From positions 1 to 64,000 of the IMG/VR virus record IMGVR_UViG_3300047678_000160: a stretch of 64,000 nucleotides of DNA. One strand, given 5' to 3'. Below the pieces are notes generated by a model. That model made no database searches. It saw only the letters and a list, made by a program, of their open reading frames with translations, and was not told the origin of the DNA. This document shows positions 9,270 through 17,727 of the stretch, piece after piece. Source of the DNA: a virus. A program made the translations under genes and the position numbers. How positions within the stretch are numbered: the stretch's first letter is position 1; each line of letters opens with the position of its first letter.

Positions 9270-9704
9270 TTACTTAGTGTCCCATTCACCAAGGCGACGA
9301 AATTCGCTCTCAATCAGAGCCCAATCCGTCTTACCTTCAAAACCAGCCTTGTCATCAAGGAGAATATTGAAGTAGAGCTTCTTACTAAAGTCACATAGCT
9401 CGGTGTTTGGACACTCTGGATTGACGTTTACATAACGAAACTCAATTCCATTGTCTTCCATCTTCTTCATTATAGCAGCGACGGAATCATCATGTGAAGA
9501 AGTCCAAAGAATTAAAACAATGTCCTTGCGATAAGAAAACTGGCGGAGAACGTCAACAGCCCCGGGAAAGAACTCAGCTCCAATGTTAAACTTATTGAAT
9601 TTTCCTTCAATTACAACGTCATGAAGGTCAACGCAAATGTAAATTCTGTCCCAATTGCGGTTTTTCTTGTCTCTAAAAGTTCTTTCGATGTTGAATAGGT
9701 TCAT
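9270..9704 (-). CDS. HAD-like hydrolase
   Basis: A 144-residue protein. Motif I appears as ICVDLHDVVIEG (residues 22-33), motif II as LILWTSSHDD near 64, and the C-terminal acidic motif as ILLDDKAGF near 113. His replaces the usual residue between the two catalytic Asp (D-x-H-D). Related small HAD proteins are common in T4-like phages and may act on nucleotides or nucleic acid 3'-phosphates; substrate not shown. It has its own promoter at 9726-9753. Confidence 0.65.
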   Translation of the reverse strand: MNLFNIERTFRDKKNRNWDRIYICVDLHDVVIEGKFNKFNIGAEFFPGAVDVLRQFSYRKDIVLILWTSSHDDSVAAIMKKMEDNGIEFRYVNVNPECPNTELCDFSKKLYFNILLDDKAGFEGKTDWALIESEFRRLGEWDTK

Positions 9705-9725
9705 GGTGTTCTTGTTTGTAAGATA

Positions 9726-9753
9726 ACTATACTCGACCAGCTACCTATGTCAA
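9726..9753 (-). promoter_or_regulatory. Sigma70-like promoter TTGACA-N16-TATAGT (minus strand)
   Basis: Perfect -35 (9748-9753 on the minus strand) and TATAGT at 9726-9731, driving the HAD gene starting at 9704. Confidence 0.7.
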
Positions 9754-9825
9754 TTTTGTAAGTTGTTATACAGAATGATGTAGTAATCGTAATAAAAATG
9801 AGCTAACCGCTGTAAGTTTTACTTA

Positions 9826-10172
9826 TCAAGCTTTCTTGGTGAAAGTAAAATTGGCATCGTAAGTCTCGTTGTAACCCGGTTTATCGTAAACCACTTTCCA
9901 ACCAGCCTCTTCGTAAATAGCCTCAAAATTCAGCCAACCTTTGGCATAAACTTCACTCTGAAAGTAAGCCTTATCCAATGGGAGGTCATCATGCTCCAGT
10001 TTGGCGCACTTAATTTTAAATGCCCGGTCGATAACCTCTTGTTGTTTGAACCATGCAGAATTCCGACAAAATTTTTCTGCGACGAGTTCATTTACCGCTT
10101 GTAAAATTTCATTGGGATAAAGAAATTTTTCTTTTCTCCAACCTCACTTGGTTTGATAGGTTTGATTTTCAT
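9826..10172 (-). pseudogene. Small conserved phage protein, frame broken in an A-rich tract
   Basis: From ATG 10172 the frame reads MKIKPIKPSEVGEKK and stops soon after. One base back (-1), the frame continues from ...KFLYPNEILQAVNEL for about 100 residues to a stop at 9826, ending AGWKVVYDKPGYNETYDAN then FTFTKKA. The C-terminal reading is strongly protein-like and resembles a small protein family common in large phages. The break is at AAAAGAAAAA (10126-10135 on + strand as T runs), where one base is missing. The ATG overlaps the upstream stop (ATGA), so the gene is coupled to 10169-10600. Either a sequencing deletion, decay, or a -1 frameshift; the slippery heptamer is imperfect. Confidence 0.65.
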
Positions 10173-10600
10173 TTTTTGTTTGCCTCCATTAATTTGAGTG
10201 ACGCTAAAAGTTGGTCAGCTTTAGATTGAAGCTCTCCATCGCTGATAGAAACTAGGTCATACAATTCGTTCAGCTTTCTTGGAAGTTGGCCGAGAACGTG
10301 GTTATATCCTTTTGAGGCCATTTCTGACCCTTTCAAAAGACCCTTTGGTTTTCTGCTCTCATACTTGGTGAGAAAAAGCTCATAAACGCATTCAACAACG
10401 TCTCCATTTAATTCGGAGATTTCTTTGGCCGATTTGCCAACGAATTCGGGTGAATAAGTGACAACCGAAACATATTCGTGTAATTTTCCGGTTTTTCTGA
10501 CGCCATACCAAACATAAGGGATAACAGTTCCCAAATCGGTTTTTTGGTCAGCCTCAGTGAAACCGAGAGAGGTCAACAGGTCGATAAATTCATTTCTCAT
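10169..10600 (-). CDS. Hypothetical protein
   Basis: A 143-residue, soluble, mixed alpha/beta-looking protein with no recognisable motif. A TTGACA-N16-TATTAT promoter ends 11 nt before its ATG. The stop overlaps the ATG of the frame-broken gene downstream. Not recognised. Confidence 0.6.
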   Translation of the reverse strand: MRNEFIDLLTSLGFTEADQKTDLGTVIPYVWYGVRKTGKLHEYVSVVTYSPEFVGKSAKEISELNGDVVECVYELFLTKYESRKPKGLLKGSEMASKGYNHVLGQLPRKLNELYDLVSISDGELQSKADQLLASLKLMEANKK

Positions 10601-10610
10601 GACTCTTTTT

Positions 10611-10638
10611 ATAATAGAGTCGGAAATATCAATGTCAA
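10611..10638 (-). promoter_or_regulatory. Sigma70-like promoter TTGACA-N16-TATTAT (minus strand)
   Basis: A -35 at 10633-10638 and -10 at 10611-10616. The -10 sits inside a GACTCT...AGAGTC inverted repeat (10601-10621) abutting the ATG at 10600, so start site and start codon nearly coincide and a repressor or structure could act there. Confidence 0.6.
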
Positions 10639-10718
10639 TCTTTTAAACCAGCTGATGCAACTTGTTGTTGGTAATCAGTTTGTATAGTCTATCAAATAGT
10701 GCATCAATCATAGTGTTG

Positions 10719-10727
10719 TATAAATAT
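10719..10727 (-). promoter_or_regulatory. ATATTTATA element, minus orientation
   Basis: The only copy of the recurring 9-mer oriented to the minus strand, in the gap upstream of the 10600 operon. Confidence 0.4.
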
Positions 10728-10738
10728 TAATGGGTTTC

Positions 10739-11818
10739 TTAAAGCTTAGATAAAACTTGTTCAATTCTATCAATAATTGGGTCAGAAATGTCAAAATTAA
10801 CGTCAATTTTTGGTTTACAATAACACGTAACCTGTTGAATATCAAATAGGTTATGAGATTGATTATAGTTGTTTAAAGCATTGACTATGTGAGGATAGCA
10901 CTTCTTACAAGAGTGAGCCCTTATGGCTTGGATGCCGTCAACGCCGGTTATACACGAAACTGCCACTCTACAGTTGGTGTTTGGAGTCAACGTGTGTATC
11001 TCTTCAACAGCACGAAGCAGTTCCCACAGGGTAGGTGGGAAATAGAGGTTGTTTTGGTGAAGAACATCAACCAATGTGTGTTTTGAAATACGCATTGGAC
11101 ATATTATAGGATTGTCCACTCCAATCTTGTGCAATTCAGACACGCCTTTCGATAAATCGACAATAGATTCGTTGACGGTTAAGAAGGCTGGTTTGAACAT
11201 TAAAAATACTTGGGGGATGTAGCCGAATTCTTTTAACAACTCAATTGATTTCAAAAAAGCCTTTTTGGTGCAAGTTGAATTGATTGCATACTCTCTAACC
11301 GTATCGTCCCATGATTGGAGCCCAATGGCCACCTGAACGATTTTGTCTCCCATTAGTTCTTTTGCACTTTGAAGCTTTTCTCTTGTGATAAATTGTGGAA
11401 GAGTTTCGACTATCAGATATTTGTAAGGAGATTGAGCCATCTTACGATATATGTAGCGTCTGAGGTCTTCTGAAATTTCTTTATCTGCGAAAAAATTTCC
11501 GTTATGATAGAGAGTTAAAACATCCAATCCCTCTGCGTTAACAAAAGCTCCATCAATTTGATTTTTTAGATTCTGCTCTGTCACTTCAACATCATCCGGA
11601 ACAGATTCATCTGGCAAAGGACACATGGTGCAAGTCGATACACAACATCCATGCGCCGTCAGAACAACTCGTCGTCTTTTGAGAGCCCCCTTACCGTCAA
11701 CAATAACATCTTCAAGAGTAGATTGTGGAACATCGACCGAATCGCCATAATCGTATTCGTTCTTTCGTAGGTTTCTGACCAGTCTGGTCAGGTGTGACTT
11801 TAGGTTAGATGAATTCAT
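10739..11818 (-). CDS. Radical SAM enzyme, RaSEA/Elp3-like
   Basis: A 359-residue protein from ATG 11818 (a start at 11860 would add 14 residues and deepen the overlap with the upstream gene). The [4Fe-4S] cluster motif is C59-x3-C63-x2-C66 within HGCCVSTCTMCPLPDES. Downstream elements, including VLTLYHNGNFF, YLIVETLPQFITREKL, QVAIGLQSWDDTVRE, VFLMFKPAFLT and LYFPPTLWELLRAVEEI, run in the same order as in the archaeal RaSEA (TIGR01210-type) family that acts with ArcS in archaeosine synthesis. Extra C-terminal Cys pairs (SCKKCYP, CYC) could hold a second metal. Last gene of the NAD-related operon. Substrate in a phage is unknown; tRNA, DNA or a nucleotide are all possible. Confidence 0.75.
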   Translation of the reverse strand: MNSSNLKSHLTRLVRNLRKNEYDYGDSVDVPQSTLEDVIVDGKGALKRRRVVLTAHGCCVSTCTMCPLPDESVPDDVEVTEQNLKNQIDGAFVNAEGLDVLTLYHNGNFFADKEISEDLRRYIYRKMAQSPYKYLIVETLPQFITREKLQSAKELMGDKIVQVAIGLQSWDDTVREYAINSTCTKKAFLKSIELLKEFGYIPQVFLMFKPAFLTVNESIVDLSKGVSELHKIGVDNPIICPMRISKHTLVDVLHQNNLYFPPTLWELLRAVEEIHTLTPNTNCRVAVSCITGVDGIQAIRAHSCKKCYPHIVNALNNYNQSHNLFDIQQVTCYCKPKIDVNFDISDPIIDRIEQVLSKL

Positions 11819-12413
11819 AGTGAATATTTTTGACCGATTCCTTATAAACGGATGATTCAATTATTTTGAGACACTTTAATTCGTTTTCTCTAAACTGAGA
11901 GTCAATGATTGAAACAACCGAATCGGAATAAATTGGAGCGTCGTCAAATTTATCCATCCACACCGGGTCGAATTGAAACAGCCCCAGGCGGCTCAATTGC
12001 CACGCCGCAGTTAGAAGACAGCATTTGTAGTGTGTATTTCCCGTTTCGCTATATTCACTCTTTAAGGCAATCTTCAATCCGTCATAATTCAAAAACGTTA
12101 CTTTTCGAGTGCTTCTGTCAAATGACTCTACGGATAAATATTCCGGAGGAATTGCTTGAAGCAGCTTTTCAGCATTTTTCGTCAAAGAAGATTCATAGAC
12201 TACCATTGAAATTTTTACACTGTGAGTCAATTCAAGAATCTTCACAAAATCTTCCAAACGAATGTCCCATTTTTCTGAATTGTAATCATCTAACATAATA
12301 GACAATGTATCTCCGTCTTTCACTATTTCCTTCATACGAAGAATGGAGCGGTGGTGAATTTCCGACAAACGCTCATCCGCATAAACGTGAGCAACTTCGA
12401 TATTACGAGGCAT
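11805..12413 (-). CDS. Unknown protein coupled to radical SAM gene
   Basis: A 202-residue protein, mixed alpha/beta, with no motif I recognise. It contains a small Cys pair (KCCLLTAAWQL) in the second half. Its ATG overlaps the end of the NadD-PRT fusion gene by 11 nt, and its end overlaps the radical SAM start, so all three are translated together. This makes it a candidate partner or adaptor of that enzyme. Confidence 0.6.
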   Translation of the reverse strand: MPRNIEVAHVYADERLSEIHHRSILRMKEIVKDGDTLSIMLDDYNSEKWDIRLEDFVKILELTHSVKISMVVYESSLTKNAEKLLQAIPPEYLSVESFDRSTRKVTFLNYDGLKIALKSEYSETGNTHYKCCLLTAAWQLSRLGLFQFDPVWMDKFDDAPIYSDSVVSIIDSQFRENELKCLKIIESSVYKESVKNIHYEFI

Positions 12414-13791
12414 AAGACCTCCCCAATAAATCCATGTGACAAGTTAATATTGGCGCCAAAGCGGTTTCTTCGGAAGAACCAACAGCTTTCATTAACTTGA
12501 TAAATCCTCCAAACATATTCTTCAATTGAATATTTGGGGACACTTCTCTATAATATTCTACGTTGGCTCTGTAGATTTCATATGAAGCCACTCTCTCTTC
12601 ATTTAATTTCGCTCGTGATGACAAACTGACGTATGGCAAACAATACGGAGCCTTGGCGATGGTTCCATCAAACAATCTTACAGTTAGACCAGATTGATAA
12701 CTTCCAATGAGGAAATCTCTCATATCAACAACGTCGTATATCTTTTCACCAGTTTGGTTGAACAACAATATGACTTCCGTTATGTTTATACCTCTCTTAC
12801 TTAAAAGTGATTTGATTCTTCGAATTGTTTCCCCTGTGGCAGAGTCGTCTTCCACCAAAACGTAATCTCCTTTTGGAATTCTCTTGATTTGGGTTAAGAT
12901 GGATTCTTTAGAACGTGAAATCAATTTTTTGGAGCGCAGCTGGCCATCACAAACATCAAATAACCTTGTCAGCTCAATGTCGTGATTACCTTTAAAATGG
13001 ACATCGAGGCTGATACATTTTCTTCCGTTGAGTTTCTTTCTGGCCTTTTCTATTTGTTCTGCGGCATCTTGAATTTCAACACATACATTTTCAGGAACAC
13101 GTTCCTGAATTAATTTTTGTATTGTTTTTGTGAATCTATCCAAAGCTTCTGTCTTTGGAACTAAAAATTCCAAATCATTGCGAATGATATATTTTGACTT
13201 TTCTTGTATAGGCTTCTCTTTCACCAATTTTCGAATATCAGTAGATTGTTTATTTAGATGCTCTCCACCTTTAACGTAAACAACGTTTTGAAACTGTATG
13301 TCTTTATCAGATTCAAATGAATCTTTGGCGATTCCTCTTTCCACACAAACACCAATATTTTCTTCGGTGAGCATCATGCTGAAATAAGACTTATCTGAGC
13401 CATACACGTAAGCGATTGTTGTTTTGTAAGGAAGTTGTCCTTTGATTCTTTTTATTACCTTGGTAAAGAACTGGTCAACGTCATAATAAACGCTTGTCTT
13501 ATCTATCATAAGCCAGTCAATATTCTCTACGATTTTCTCGCACGCAGAAATTCTATCTGCGTCGGATATGTATGAATCAATTGATTTTTCTTTTAAATAA
13601 ACTCGATTGTCAGGTGACATGTAGCCGCCGATGACTTCTCGACCAGATTCTTCCAATTTTTTCTTGGCCAAAATCATCATTTCTACGTGACCTTCGTGAA
13701 TCGGTGCAAACGCGCCCGTAGACAACAAAACAACTGGATAATCAGTTGTTGGTTGAGATAATTTATTTGTTGGTAAAACCAATTCGTTCAT
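12403..13791 (-). CDS. Fusion of NadD-like nucleotidyltransferase and type I phosphoribosyltransferase
   Basis: A 462-residue protein from ATG 13791, chosen because it overlaps the nadE stop as ATGA. The N-terminal domain (about 18-195) has the adenylyltransferase signature STGAFAPIHEGH at 24-35, and STDIRKL near 183 in the position of the ISxTxxR motif. The C-terminal domain (about 235-400) has the PRPP-binding loop VLVEDDSATGET at 311-322, diagnostic of type I phosphoribosyltransferases. The first domain would adenylate a mononucleotide such as NaMN; the second would join a base to PRPP. The combination in one chain, next to NadE and NAMPT, suggests an NAD or NAD-like nucleotide pathway. 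The base used is unknown. Confidence 0.75.
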   Translation of the reverse strand: MNELVLPTNKLSQPTTDYPVVLLSTGAFAPIHEGHVEMMILAKKKLEESGREVIGGYMSPDNRVYLKEKSIDSYISDADRISACEKIVENIDWLMIDKTSVYYDVDQFFTKVIKRIKGQLPYKTTIAYVYGSDKSYFSMMLTEENIGVCVERGIAKDSFESDKDIQFQNVVYVKGGEHLNKQSTDIRKLVKEKPIQEKSKYIIRNDLEFLVPKTEALDRFTKTIQKLIQERVPENVCVEIQDAAEQIEKARKKLNGRKCISLDVHFKGNHDIELTRLFDVCDGQLRSKKLISRSKESILTQIKRIPKGDYVLVEDDSATGETIRRIKSLLSKRGINITEVILLFNQTGEKIYDVVDMRDFLIGSYQSGLTVRLFDGTIAKAPYCLPYVSLSSRAKLNEERVASYEIYRANVEYYREVSPNIQLKNMFGGFIKLMKAVGSSEETALAPILTCHMDLLGRSYAS

Positions 13792-14789
13792 CGTAACTTT
13801 TCCAACAACTTCTTTAAAAATGGAGTCGGAGCTCCCCATTTACCGGGAACTTTGTTCGTAATTACGTCCAAATGAACCGCAGGCGACCCAGATAGATATT
13901 TGTGAAGATTATACTTGTGAAGGTTTTCGAGATTCGCAGAGTATTTTTCAAAATAATTTCTTCCTTCTTCATCCAACGTATCTAAAAACCTCAGTTGATT
14001 GGATTTATTATAAGATAGATAGGTCAAATAGAGTTCCACAAAATCATACGGAGCACCAAATACATCAACATCAATTCGACCATCATACATGTCTCCCGTT
14101 GGAGCAGTATTCAGAATAGCGTCTGGAATTTCCATTTTGGAAGAAATTTCATAGACTTCACTTTTATGTAAGTCTGAAATAAGCTGAACATCAACCATTC
14201 CATCGCTTGCCTTTCCAACATATCCGAGATAAGCTCCTTCGTCCTTGTTAGTGGTTCCACAAATTATGGATGGTGTTCCTTCTTGGGACAGTAGGCTAGC
14301 GATATAATAGAGGGTTGGAGTCCTTGTGTAAGGAACCAACTGTCCCTCGGCCCATTTTTCACCAACAATTCCGATGCCCGAATCAACTGATTTTTTGATG
14401 GATTCGACCGATTTTTTGACATTGATAATGATGGGGGCCAGACCAAATTTGGCACACACCAGTTTACCTCTATCCGTCGCGTCTTGTTGGCCGGTAACTC
14501 CTTTAGAAGATAAATCCGGTAAAAGAACCGGAACAATCTTTTTGATAGGACTGTTAGGCCACTTTGAAGCGCGGTGAACTATTCCAAGAACAGCCGCGGA
14601 GTCAATCCCTCCACTCACCGCGACAATACAGGCGGAGAGCTTGAAATGTCTCATGTATTCATTTAACAAGCTACATTTTCGGTCAAGATATTGAGTCGAT
14701 TTGAAATGCCTGTCACTCCTCATGGAACACAGTTGGAGCCAAAGCATTTCTCCCAACTCAAGGTCGGAAAAGGAATTGTAAACTTTCAT
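13788..14789 (-). CDS. nadE: NAD+ synthetase
   Basis: A 333-residue N-type ATP pyrophosphatase. The P-loop is VAVSGGIDSAAV (SGGIDS at 59-64). Family elements include SIICGTTNKDEGAYLGYVGK, DVQLISDLHKSEVYEI and the acidic segment DGRIDVDVFGAPYDF. It converts deamido-NAD to NAD using ATP and ammonia; no glutaminase domain is fused. Both ends overlap neighbours by 4 nt (ATGA), so it is translationally coupled in the NAD operon. Preiss-Handler-type synthesis would need a NaMN adenylyltransferase, plausibly the next gene. Confidence 0.85.
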   Translation of the reverse strand: MKVYNSFSDLELGEMLWLQLCSMRSDRHFKSTQYLDRKCSLLNEYMRHFKLSACIVAVSGGIDSAAVLGIVHRASKWPNSPIKKIVPVLLPDLSSKGVTGQQDATDRGKLVCAKFGLAPIIINVKKSVESIKKSVDSGIGIVGEKWAEGQLVPYTRTPTLYYIASLLSQEGTPSIICGTTNKDEGAYLGYVGKASDGMVDVQLISDLHKSEVYEISSKMEIPDAILNTAPTGDMYDGRIDVDVFGAPYDFVELYLTYLSYNKSNQLRFLDTLDEEGRNYFEKYSANLENLHKYNLHKYLSGSPAVHLDVITNKVPGKWGAPTPFLKKLLEKLR

Positions 14790-14998
14790 CGGTCAGGCCA
14801 AGGCTCGTAAGTAGCTTGATGAAATTCCTGAGCCGCCCTACGAATTGCGTCGTCGGAATAGGCTCGTTCATCATCACTCATGGGCTTATCGTCCCAGACG
14901 CGGGTGTTGCTACGGATAACTTCGTTGAATTTTTGTGCAGCAACCTTTCGCGTGTGAGAACGAAAGGCTCCAGCATCTTCTTCTGAACTTCTGCTCAT
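14786..14998 (-). CDS. Small charged protein
   Basis: A 70-residue, Arg/Asp/Glu-rich protein, probably helical. ATGA overlaps at both ends place it firmly in the NAD operon. No motif recognised. Confidence 0.55.
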   Translation of the reverse strand: MSRSSEEDAGAFRSHTRKVAAQKFNEVIRSNTRVWDDKPMSDDERAYSDDAIRRAAQEFHQATYEPWPDR

Positions 14999-15294
14999 TG
15001 GAATATAGGGGTTGTTTTAAAGCCGGTTGGCTTTGTTTCTGAATGTGAAGTGCTTTGTGTTAGACCACAGACCGAGCACGTTCTCTGCCAACGGTCTTCC
15101 GTTCTAGCCGAGACGTAGCATGGGCCTCTCCAATCAACTCCCATTGTTCCGGGCTCATCGCCTGGAATAGTGTAAGACGGATGGTAAATGTGATTCGCCA
15201 CAATTTCACTCCATTTGTGTTGGCAACGGCTCTGCTCCTCTTTCAAGGAGCGGAGCTCGTCGTCTAACTTGTTAATTTTGAGTTGTGTGTTCAC
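14995..15294 (-). CDS. Small protein with coiled coil and Cys/His cluster
   Basis: A 99-residue protein starting with GTG (overlapping the NAMPT stop as GTGA). Residues 5-25 are coiled-coil-like; C24/H26 and the later TCSVCG form a possible zinc site. The function is unknown; conserved coupling with NAMPT and NadE suggests a role in the same process. Confidence 0.55.
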   Translation of the reverse strand: MNTQLKINKLDDELRSLKEEQSRCQHKWSEIVANHIYHPSYTIPGDEPGTMGVDWRGPCYVSARTEDRWQRTCSVCGLTQSTSHSETKPTGFKTTPIFQ

Positions 15295-16682
15295 AGCTTT
15301 GCGTTTTCACGAATTTCAGAGAAATTCTGGTCGCGGAGAAGAAGTCCGTTTTCATAGACAACTTCGAGCTGGTCGATGAGGTCTTCGAGATTCAAGCTCG
15401 AAATGGTCTTATATTCCTCGCCAACTTTGACGAGGGCCAAGCGACCACGCTTAGAAGCCTTGCTCTTTTCCTTTGGGTTCTTGAAAATATCAACCCAAGC
15501 TCCATTCTGCTTCTGAGCGCAGCACTTGAAAGCGAAGCGCTGGGTGTCGCGGTTGACCTTCTGTAGAAGGCCGCCGCCCATACCAAAGACCATGTTCTCA
15601 GCCGACCAGCCGTTCACCATGAGCATCCCGAGGATACCACGGATTCCGTCAATGTCGATACCATCACCCCACAGAAGGCGAACCTTTGGGTTGAGAACAC
15701 GATAGCCCTTGCTGTTCTTGGTGTAACCAAATTTCTTACCGAGAATATCGATGAGCTTGATGGTCACTTCCTCAGGGTCGCCCGAATCGGGACGAACAAC
15801 GAATACACCATCGCGGGCCAGAATGGCTTCACGGTGAACCTCACCGAGATACTTACTAACATGGCGCTCGTCGTCATAACTGTCACAAACGACCGAGAGA
15901 ATGCCCGTAGGATACTGTTCAAGCAGCTGGCCAATTACGTCACACTCACCATCAGGGCCACGAGCGGTCATGATGGAGTGTTCTGTAGCAGGAACGCTGT
16001 AAGCGAGTCCTTCCAAAGAAGCGTTGTAATAATTAACCGCGTCAATCATGGCCTGAATTGTGTCAGTTCCCATGAAATTTACCAAGTGAGCATTGCCACC
16101 GGCACCAGCCGATTCAACGCTCGACACGCCACGATAACCAAAGTCATGAAGCATGAAGTTGATGCCACCCGGATTGTCCGAGGTGCGGTCAAGATAATGC
16201 TTGAAAATTTTCTTGGTTTCACGGCTCAGAGTGGCAACCGTCGAAGGATACCAAACGTGGGTCAGAAGGTCTTCGAGGTGGCCGACAAGAAAGGCCGTCT
16301 TTGGGCCGCCCAAATTTTCAATGGTCATAAGAACATTGCTAACCGGAACAACGGAACCTTCACGAACTGCCTTGATGCGAACCGGCAGAACTCCACCGAA
16401 TTCACTCAAGATATATTCCCAACCAGCGCGGTTGAAAATCTTGTCGTTGGCCATGTGAACTTTGGAAAGAAGAGCAGCCTCTTCAATTTTTTCGCGGGTC
16501 ACGACATGGCCGACCAGATACTTCTTCAAGATACGCTGTAATCCGAAGAAAACAGTGGTATCGAAGCGAGCACCCTTGCGGGACTCAAAATAAGAGAGAA
16601 TAATCTCAACCCCGTTCACCTGCATATTGTGGTGGCCGAGCTTGTAGCTATCCGTCATTAAACAAATGTTATATTCATTCAT
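15291..16682 (-). CDS. nampt: Nicotinamide phosphoribosyltransferase
   Basis: I chose ATG 16682 (MNEYNICLMTDSYKLGHH), which aligns with the usual NAMPT start; a TTG at 16715 would add 11 residues and run into the upstream gene. The 463-residue product is full length. Key family elements: SYFESRKGARF near 30, the catalytic His in PATEHSIMT at about 235, VVRPDSGDP near 295 for PRPP/nicotinamide binding, and FGMGGGLLQKVNRDTQ near the C-terminus. It makes NMN from nicotinamide and PRPP. With the adjacent NMN adenylyltransferase it completes the two-step NAD salvage route described in phages as NARP2, which rebuilds NAD after NAD-depleting defences. Confidence 0.93.
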   Translation of the reverse strand: MNEYNICLMTDSYKLGHHNMQVNGVEIILSYFESRKGARFDTTVFFGLQRILKKYLVGHVVTREKIEEAALLSKVHMANDKIFNRAGWEYILSEFGGVLPVRIKAVREGSVVPVSNVLMTIENLGGPKTAFLVGHLEDLLTHVWYPSTVATLSRETKKIFKHYLDRTSDNPGGINFMLHDFGYRGVSSVESAGAGGNAHLVNFMGTDTIQAMIDAVNYYNASLEGLAYSVPATEHSIMTARGPDGECDVIGQLLEQYPTGILSVVCDSYDDERHVSKYLGEVHREAILARDGVFVVRPDSGDPEEVTIKLIDILGKKFGYTKNSKGYRVLNPKVRLLWGDGIDIDGIRGILGMLMVNGWSAENMVFGMGGGLLQKVNRDTQRFAFKCCAQKQNGAWVDIFKNPKEKSKASKRGRLALVKVGEEYKTISSLNLEDLIDQLEVVYENGLLLRDQNFSEIRENAKL

Positions 16683-16707
16683 GGTATTATTGGTTTTCAG
16701 CTTATCA

Positions 16708-17661
16708 TTAAACAACCGAAATTTTATAGTGCTTCTTTAGGTAGGCACCTAACAGCTTGAACAAAGGACGATGTTCAGGAACAATGTCCTCGATGGTCAG
16801 TTCATCCTCAAGATTGAACCAACGGACTTCTGCAATATCATCAGCAGCCTTAGCCGGGCCACTATGTTCGCTGGTGAGAGCGAGGTAAAGATGAGTGATG
16901 ATTTTGTCAGTCTCATTACGATAGCGCCAGTCGTCAATTTTCTTGCTGCCAACGTATTCGATGGTAGTAGGATTGGCATTTACGCCAGTCTCCTCCTCAA
17001 GTTCACGGACAGCCGCATCTTCGTAGGAGTCGTCGGTAGGATTTACAAACCCACCAACGAAACGATAAAGGTCTTCGTCCGACTTACGAGCCAGAAGAAT
17101 TTCCTTCTCTTCGACGTTTAGAACAGCAACGTCAACGGTGGCAATAGCCGCCGGATAACGCTGGTGCGTTCCCCAAATGACTCCCATACGAAAGTTTGGA
17201 TTCGACTGGGGAGCCTTAGCAACGTCCTTACGGATTTCGGTGCCAGAAATGTAACGAGTCGATACAAGCTCCCGGGTCGGAAATCCGCCCTTGTAGTGAG
17301 GAATGAACGAGTCACGGCTTCCATAAAGGACAGCCTTTTCACCAGGAGAAAGAAGGTCACGGATGTTGGAATCCAACGCCTTCGACCATTCAATGTCAGA
17401 AGCCTGGTCTTTTACATATCCAATGGTCAGATTCGGATATTTGTCGTGGGGGAAAGCCTCAAGCAGCATCTGCTTGCGGGGCTGAAAATCGAGGGGATTA
17501 TTAATCGTTCCCTTGACCGGCGATAGACCTAAGAAGATAAACACCTTCGGGTGGTCTTTTAAAACCGTCTCAATCAGTTCGATGTGAGCGGTGGTTGGGG
17601 TCGGCACCTGAAAACGGGCGACTACGACACCTACGTTGTAACTTTCTTTCTTGAGTTCCAT
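16708..17661 (-). CDS. nadM: Bifunctional NMN adenylyltransferase / Nudix hydrolase
   Basis: A 317-residue protein. The N-terminal domain (1-165) has VVVARFQVPTPTTAHIELI near 12-30 (the GRFQPxHxGH nucleotidyltransferase motif, with His to Thr/Ala changes toward the end) and ISGTEIR at 138-144. The C-terminal domain (170-317) has a Nudix box around 203-226, with AVRELEEETGV as its core; the first Glu position is Asp. It should form NAD from NMN and ATP, and the Nudix part probably hydrolyses ADP-ribose-type compounds. It is first of the NAD operon, 25 nt upstream of NAMPT. Confidence 0.9.
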   Translation of the reverse strand: MELKKESYNVGVVVARFQVPTPTTAHIELIETVLKDHPKVFIFLGLSPVKGTINNPLDFQPRKQMLLEAFPHDKYPNLTIGYVKDQASDIEWSKALDSNIRDLLSPGEKAVLYGSRDSFIPHYKGGFPTRELVSTRYISGTEIRKDVAKAPQSNPNFRMGVIWGTHQRYPAAIATVDVAVLNVEEKEILLARKSDEDLYRFVGGFVNPTDDSYEDAAVRELEEETGVNANPTTIEYVGSKKIDDWRYRNETDKIITHLYLALTSEHSGPAKAADDIAEVRWFNLEDELTIEDIVPEHRPLFKLLGAYLKKHYKISVV

Positions 17662-17727
17662 AACTTTTAACTGGAGTTGATTGTTTTATAAGTGGTTCCA
17701 TCAATAACGAACCTCTTACGACTATAA

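Noticed and set aside
15834-16541. 235-codon open frame antisense to NAMPT
   Set aside because: It lies wholly within a clearly identified gene on the other strand and has no ribosome-binding site or recognisable domain.
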